45,935 nt of DNA, taken from an uncultured Bacilli bacterium. Its GTDB lineage: Bacteria > Bacillota_I > Bacilli_A > RF39 > UBA660. The notes under the pieces were generated by a model. The model did no database searches. It saw nothing but the letters and a program-made list of their open reading frames with translations, and was not told where the DNA came from. A program made the translations under genes and the position numbers. The stretch spans positions 1 through 45,935 of the forward strand of contig CAKPMY010000012.1 of the NCBI GenBank assembly GCA_934168245.1, in the 5' to 3' direction. Below, piece by piece: positions 41,315-45,935 of the stretch (within the stretch, counting starts at the first letter, position 1; every line of letters begins with the position of its first letter).

Positions 41315-42765
41315 TCTTTTTTTATTTTTTGTTTTGTTCTTATTGGGCGTAGTGCTTGATCTAAGTTTAGATTTTCGGCTAATTTACCTAAATCTTGATG
41401 GGTACTGTTATTTACTAGAGAAACAATATTTTCATGATAGTATTCTCCTTCATTATTTTGAAGGGTAATATGGGCTAAGTAATTGCCGATTAGAAAACTA
41501 AAATGAGATAAAGGTTGATATCCTTTTCCACTTAAAAGTTGCATATTTATTTTTTTGCATATTTTAGTAATATCAGTTAAGTGATACTTATTTGATGTGG
41601 TTTCATCACCGAAGAAGGACTGATGAACTAAGGAATCTTCATTTAGAGCGGCAGCGGCTACATTTGTATAAGTTAAAGGTTCACCAGTATCTATTTTTTC
41701 GGCGATAAGGGCCATTATAGGAGATATTTCTTTATATATATCGGCTATTTCTTGATGACGACAGCTTTCTAATATATTTATTAGTTTGGCATTGTAGCCC
41801 TTTTCTCTTAGAAATTCTTCGGCTAGTTCCTCATAATAATTACTACAGAACTCGGAAACGTATTCATTAGTTTTTCCAGTATTTTTTTGTTCTTCTTGGA
41901 TGAATTTAATTAAGAAATACGTCATTGGAATAAAATCAATTATAGTCTTAGTTAGTTCGGCATATAATGAATTTTTGTATTTGTAAAAGATGGTTAAATG
42001 CCTAGCCTTCTTGTCAAAGATTAGTTTTCCATCTTGGCGAGATGTTTCATACATTGTTAGCCAGTTTAGACTAGGATCTACTTTTAATAAAAAGTGGCGA
42101 ATATAGTTTTCTAGTTCATCTTTTGATAAAGACGGAGTACGGTAAAGTCTTGATGGAGTCTTTTCAAATTCTTTTAAAAACAATCTATAGTATGCTCCCA
42201 TGGTTGTTAGAACATGTGAGAAATTTTCGGCTATGAACTTATCGTAGCACATGGACAAGGGACTGGTAAACTCTATTTTTTGTTGTTCGATTAAGTCATC
42301 TAAGAGAGCAAAGTTTGATTCTCGATCATTTTCTAACCAGTTTTCTAAAGTCTTTATTTCTTCTTTAGAACGTTCAAATAAAATAGTTGGAGATATTTTA
42401 GTGTCTGGATGAGATTGGTTATAAAAGTGGGCGGTAAGTAAGTAGAAAGCAGAACCTTTATAGGGAGTTCTAACACTGTATTGAGACCAGAAATTATTCT
42501 TCTTAGTTAAATGGTATTTTAATAAAGTGGCTTTTAGAGTACTTTCATTTACTTCTAGATTGTTAAAAAATTCCTCTACTTTGGTAAGGATTAGTCTTTT
42601 GAACTCTTTAATATCTGATTCTTCAGTTACGATGATCTGCTCTTCTTTAAATAGTAACTGATAAAACTCAGGACTTTGTAGTAATAATTCTTGATATTCT
42701 AAGGCCTTTTGTTTATTTGCAAATGGAAATTCTATTTTTATACTTCCAACACTTATTGATTCCAT
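41311..42765 (-). CDS. Hypothetical cytoplasmic protein
   Basis: I do not recognise this 484-residue protein. It has no signal peptide or membrane helix and is mostly helical and charged, with a few distinctive stretches: SVRTPYKGSAFYLLTAHFYNQ, LTTMGAYYRLFLKEFEKTP, SLNWLTMYETSRQDGK, SFLIGNYLAHITLQNNEGEY. It ends in a basic tail (RTKQKIKKD). The start has an AAAGGAGTGAT site. It lies directly after smc (64-bp gap holding a terminator) and converges on def with a 4-bp overlap. ScpA/ScpB identity was considered but no matching motif is seen. Confidence 0.6.
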   Translation of the reverse strand: MESISVGSIKIEFPFANKQKALEYQELLLQSPEFYQLLFKEEQIIVTEESDIKEFKRLILTKVEEFFNNLEVNESTLKATLLKYHLTKKNNFWSQYSVRTPYKGSAFYLLTAHFYNQSHPDTKISPTILFERSKEEIKTLENWLENDRESNFALLDDLIEQQKIEFTSPLSMCYDKFIAENFSHVLTTMGAYYRLFLKEFEKTPSRLYRTPSLSKDELENYIRHFLLKVDPSLNWLTMYETSRQDGKLIFDKKARHLTIFYKYKNSLYAELTKTIIDFIPMTYFLIKFIQEEQKNTGKTNEYVSEFCSNYYEELAEEFLREKGYNAKLINILESCRHQEIADIYKEISPIMALIAEKIDTGEPLTYTNVAAAALNEDSLVHQSFFGDETTSNKYHLTDITKICKKINMQLLSGKGYQPLSHFSFLIGNYLAHITLQNNEGEYYHENIVSLVNNSTHQDLGKLAENLNLDQALRPIRTKQKIKKD

Positions 42766-42816
42766 ATTATCACTCCTTTGTACTTGATATATTATGTTAT
42801 TTTAGTTTCTTTGTCA

Positions 42817-42853
42817 ATAAAAGAAGATCTATACGACTTCCATATGATCTTCT
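42817..42853 (-). terminator. Terminator overlapping the end of smc
   Basis: An 8-bp stem, AGAAGATC with GATCTTCT (42822-42829 and 42846-42853), is followed by TTTATTG on the minus strand. The first arm lies within the last smc codons. Confidence 0.6.
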
Positions 42854-45783
42854 AATTTTACACTTACTAGTTTTGATACACCAGACTCTTGCATTGTTAT
42901 ACCATATAGAGTATTGGCATATTCCATAGTTTTCTTTTTATGGGTTATTATTAAGAATTGAGTTTTATCGCGATAATGATTTAAGTAAGTACCGAAGCCA
43001 GCAACATTGGCCTCATCTAGAGCGGCTTCTACTTCATCAAACAGACAGAATGGGACACTTCTAACATTTAGGATAGCAAATAGTAAGGAAATTGCCGTTA
43101 GTGTTTTTTCACCTCCGGATAAAAGAGAAATGGTTGTTAGTTTTTTACCAGGAGGAGAGGCTACTATTTCGACACCTGTTGTTAGCATGTTTGCTGGGTC
43201 TGTTAGCTTTAGAGTGGCTTGTCCACCGTTAAATAGTTCTTTGAAGACTTTTTGGAACTCTATTTGAATAGCCATAAAAGTATTTTTAAATTCTTCTTCC
43301 ATGACTTCGTCCATTTCATTCATTATTTCAAGAAGAGTCCTTTCGGCTTTATATAGATCTTCCCTTTGATTAGTTAAGAAGCTATATCTAGTATTTACTC
43401 TTTCGTATTCTTCAATGGCTCCTAAGTTTACCATGCCAATACGTTTGATATTGTTGCGATAAGTATTTACTTTTACTCTAGCCTCATCAGGTTCTATATC
43501 TAGAGAGTATTCGCTTTTGGCACGTTCAAAGGTTAACTCATAGTCTTCAGATAGGATATTTAACATATTATCTATTTTTACATCTAAACGATTTATTAAA
43601 ATTTCTAACTCACGAGAAGATTTTTCTAAGTTTCTTAGAGTTGAATTTTTTAATTTATAAGTTGCTTGAGTCTCCTCTATCTTTGTTTTTAATTCATCTA
43701 TTTCTTTAGTTAGATTTTTTAGTTTTAGTTGAAGTTGTTCTTTTAGAGAACTTTTTTCATGGAAAAGTTTTATCAATTCCTGTTCTTTTTCTGAGACAGA
43801 ATTATTACTTATTGTTTCTAAGTTCTCCCACTCTTTCTTTACGGATTCATAGGCTTGACTTACTCTTGCAAGTTCAATATTTTTACTATTTAAAAGTTCA
43901 GATATAGATATTCTTTCTTTTTCTTTTAAGTAGTTTTCTTCTTCTAGACTGGAAATAAGATTATTAATTTCGGCTAGTTCATTTTTTAGAGAAGTAATTT
44001 CTGCTTTTAGAGTAGTTTCTTTTTCTTCTTGGTATTTTAGTTCTTGTTTTGTAGTGATAATACTTTTTGTTTTATTTAGAGAACCTCCTGTCATAGAACC
44101 ACCGACATTAATTATATCGCCGTCTAGGGTAATTATTTTGTATCTATTTCTAATTAGTTTACTTAGACGAGTTGCAGAATCTAGATCTTTTGAAATGATG
44201 ATAGTACCAAATTGATTTTCAATAATATTTTGATACTTTGTATTGTAGGTTAATAAGTCACTTAAAACAGCGATAAAGTCAGAATTGTTTTTTATAAGAT
44301 TTAGAGTTTCAGAATCAATAAATCTTGCTTTTATGACTGATAATGGGAAGAATGTTGCTCTACCTAGATGATTATCTTTTAAGTAGTTAATGGCTTGCTT
44401 GGCAGAGTCTTCATCTGATGTAATTACAAAGTTTTTATTAGAAGATATGGCAACATTTAAGGCTTTTAGATAAGTATCTTCAGTTGTGATAATGTTTCCA
44501 ATAGTATTATGAATACCTTGAAGAGATGTTTCTTTTAGGACACTTCTTACACTAGTTGGTAAGTCAGATGACTGCTCTATTTCCATCTTTAAGGAAGATA
44601 TTTTATGTCCCAGAGAGATTAAGTCTTGATCCATTTTTGAATAGGTACTCATTAAGTAATTTCTTTTATTTTTAGCAGTACTAATTTGTTTTTCTAACTC
44701 AGTATATTTTTCTTCTTTAGATTTTTTATTTTGAACAATACTATTTATTTCTTCAGTTAATAGAGAAATGTTCTTTTCTAGTTGACCTTTCTTCTCTAAG
44801 GTTGTACGAATTGTTTCTTTTAAGACTTCTTCCTCTTTATTAGTTTTACTACGTTCTTTTAAGAGATTCTTTTCGCCATTTATTTTTTCTACTTCTTCAG
44901 TTACTTTTAAAAGTTCGTTGTTTAGAGAAGTTCTTTCTTGTTCAAGTTTTTCTAATTTGTTATTGTCTTCTAAGGCTGAAATGTCAGCAGAGGAAGTTTC
45001 AGTAGAAAGAGTTAGCATTTCTTTATCTATCTTTTCCTTCTTCATTTTTGCTTGTTCTAGTTGCTGGTTATAAGACTCAATATCATAGGCAAGTAAGGCT
45101 ACTTCGTAGTTGTCTAGTCCTTTTTTATTTTCTAAGTATTCACTGGCTTTTTCACTTTGTTCTTTTAATGGTCCAACTTGAAGTTCAAGTTCGGAAATAA
45201 TATCATTTACACGATCAAGATTATTGTGAGTTCGATCTAGTTTTCTTAAGGCTTCTTCTTTTCTTCTTTTATACTTTAAAATACCGGCTGCTTCTTCAAA
45301 TATAACACGTCTATCGCTGGGAGAATTACTTAGAATCTTTTCTACTTCTCCTTGAGAGATAATGTTAAATGATTCTTTGCCCATACCTGTATCTAATAAA
45401 AGATTAGTTACATCTTTTAGGCGACATTTTTCGCCATTTAAGTAATACTCATTTTCACCAGTTCGATATACTTTTCTTTTAATAGATATTTCAGTATAGG
45501 GAACATTTAGATAATGATCGGTATTGTCAAAAACTAATTCAACTGAAGCGACATTTAAGGGATTACGGCTTTTACTACCAGAGAAGATTACATCACTCAT
45601 AGAGCCTTCTCCACGAAGAGATTTTACAGATTGTTCTCCTAGTACCCATCTAACGGCATCTACGACATTACTTTTACCAGAACCGTTTGGTCCAACGATA
45701 CAAGTAATTTTATCATCTAATTTTATATCTAGTTTATCGGCAAATGATTTAAAACCGGTCGTTACTATTTCCTTTAAGTACAT
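42829..45783 (-). CDS. smc: Chromosome segregation ATPase SMC, short-armed
   Basis: This protein is 984 residues from the ATG at 45783 (MYLKEIVTTGFKSF), with a GGGTGAG site; a longer frame to 45831 crosses the promoter. SMC dimers organise and segregate the chromosome. Walker A GPNGSGKS is at 31-38, the signature LLSGGEK at 887-893 and Walker B CLFDEVEAALD at 913-923. The hinge spans about 408-580 with GGSMTGGS at 561-568. Coiled-coil arms run about 170-405 and 580-780. Typical SMCs are about 1180 residues; here each arm is about 100 residues shorter. The C-terminal head is complete. Confidence 0.95.
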   Translation of the reverse strand: MYLKEIVTTGFKSFADKLDIKLDDKITCIVGPNGSGKSNVVDAVRWVLGEQSVKSLRGEGSMSDVIFSGSKSRNPLNVASVELVFDNTDHYLNVPYTEISIKRKVYRTGENEYYLNGEKCRLKDVTNLLLDTGMGKESFNIISQGEVEKILSNSPSDRRVIFEEAAGILKYKRRKEEALRKLDRTHNNLDRVNDIISELELQVGPLKEQSEKASEYLENKKGLDNYEVALLAYDIESYNQQLEQAKMKKEKIDKEMLTLSTETSSADISALEDNNKLEKLEQERTSLNNELLKVTEEVEKINGEKNLLKERSKTNKEEEVLKETIRTTLEKKGQLEKNISLLTEEINSIVQNKKSKEEKYTELEKQISTAKNKRNYLMSTYSKMDQDLISLGHKISSLKMEIEQSSDLPTSVRSVLKETSLQGIHNTIGNIITTEDTYLKALNVAISSNKNFVITSDEDSAKQAINYLKDNHLGRATFFPLSVIKARFIDSETLNLIKNNSDFIAVLSDLLTYNTKYQNIIENQFGTIIISKDLDSATRLSKLIRNRYKIITLDGDIINVGGSMTGGSLNKTKSIITTKQELKYQEEKETTLKAEITSLKNELAEINNLISSLEEENYLKEKERISISELLNSKNIELARVSQAYESVKKEWENLETISNNSVSEKEQELIKLFHEKSSLKEQLQLKLKNLTKEIDELKTKIEETQATYKLKNSTLRNLEKSSRELEILINRLDVKIDNMLNILSEDYELTFERAKSEYSLDIEPDEARVKVNTYRNNIKRIGMVNLGAIEEYERVNTRYSFLTNQREDLYKAERTLLEIMNEMDEVMEEEFKNTFMAIQIEFQKVFKELFNGGQATLKLTDPANMLTTGVEIVASPPGKKLTTISLLSGGEKTLTAISLLFAILNVRSVPFCLFDEVEAALDEANVAGFGTYLNHYRDKTQFLIITHKKKTMEYANTLYGITMQESGVSKLVSVKLEDHMEVV

Positions 45784-45802
45784 ACTACTCACCCTATTTA
45801 TA

Positions 45803-45831
45803 AGTATACAATAAAAGATGCGTTTAGACAA
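45803..45831 (-). promoter_or_regulatory. Promoter of smc
   Basis: On the minus strand there is TTGTCT, a 17-bp spacer and TATACT, about 20 bp before the ATG at 45783. It has the same boxes and spacing as the VWA-operon promoter. Confidence 0.65.
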
Positions 45832-45835
45832 ATGA

Positions 45836-45855
45836 TTTCTTGATATATCAAGAAA
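45836..45855. promoter_or_regulatory. 20-bp perfect palindrome upstream of the smc promoter
   Basis: TTTCTTGATATATCAAGAAA is a perfect 20-bp palindrome ending 4 bp before the -35 box of smc. It has no loop, so it is a better DNA operator than an RNA hairpin. The remaining 45856-45935 shows no gene. Confidence 0.55.
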
Positions 45856-45935
45856 AAATATGTAGAGTTACAATTGATGTGAGACCTTTTATATATAAAA
45901 AATGCGATAAGTCTAGTAAAATGTAATTATCAACA

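Overview
The window is AT-rich DNA using the standard bacterial code. It looks like a walled, low-GC Bacillota lineage related to the Mollicutes, such as an uncultured gut member of the RF39 type. Evidence: strong AGGAGG-type ribosome sites, a T-box riboswitch, DnaI, ComEA/ComEC and an mraZ-rsmH-ftsL-pbp cluster (Bacillota traits) together with a short-armed SMC and a ThrRS lacking the TGS domain (traits I associate with Mollicutes). The taxon is inferred; no rRNA or other marker is present. Nearly all genes are on the minus strand. The plus strand holds only a broken sortase, a YjcZ-like microprotein and peptide deformylase. I saw no tRNA, rRNA, CRISPR array, transposase or phage module.

Left edge (1-1800): a class B-like sortase cut off in mid-domain and a SpoVD/PBP2-like protein cut off before its KTG motif face each other across about 230 bp of orphan coding sequence. 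This is a rearrangement scar or an assembly chimera. Next (1801-3096) is a surface protein with a non-canonical NPETS sorting signal and its own promoter with a palindromic operator. Region 3216-9445 is a compact five-gene operon: solute-binding-like/VWA fusion, XpaC, a second solute-binding-like membrane protein, TelA, and a CbxX-type AAA+ ATPase. It is the best candidate for a poorly described system. It pairs two membrane-anchored, outward-facing binding modules with cytoplasmic TelA/XpaC proteins and an AAA+ remodeller.

Region 9631-24808 holds two small unknown proteins, a 1266-residue VWA plus seven-CnaB-repeat surface adhesin, a diacylglycerol kinase-family protein, acetate kinase and a small lipoprotein. 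It then holds a 1285-residue repetitive proline-rich protein of unknown function, a DUF1292 protein and three membrane-anchored unknowns. Region 24987-28896 is a reduced division and cell-wall cluster (mraZ, rsmH, ftsL, PASTA-type PBP2) with MraZ boxes at its 5' end. Region 28990-31800 is a threonine T-box leader driving an UlaG-like metallohydrolase and thrS.

Region 31853-45935 contains an M23 peptidase, dnaI, a HAD-family gene broken by an in-frame stop, comEC and comEA, a stand-alone GdpP-like DHH/DHHA1 phosphodiesterase, a zinc phospholipase C-like protein overlapping ftsW, the YjcZ-like microprotein, twin operator-like repeats before def, a 484-residue unknown, and smc. Many genes are separated by clear Rho-independent terminators, so transcription units are short.
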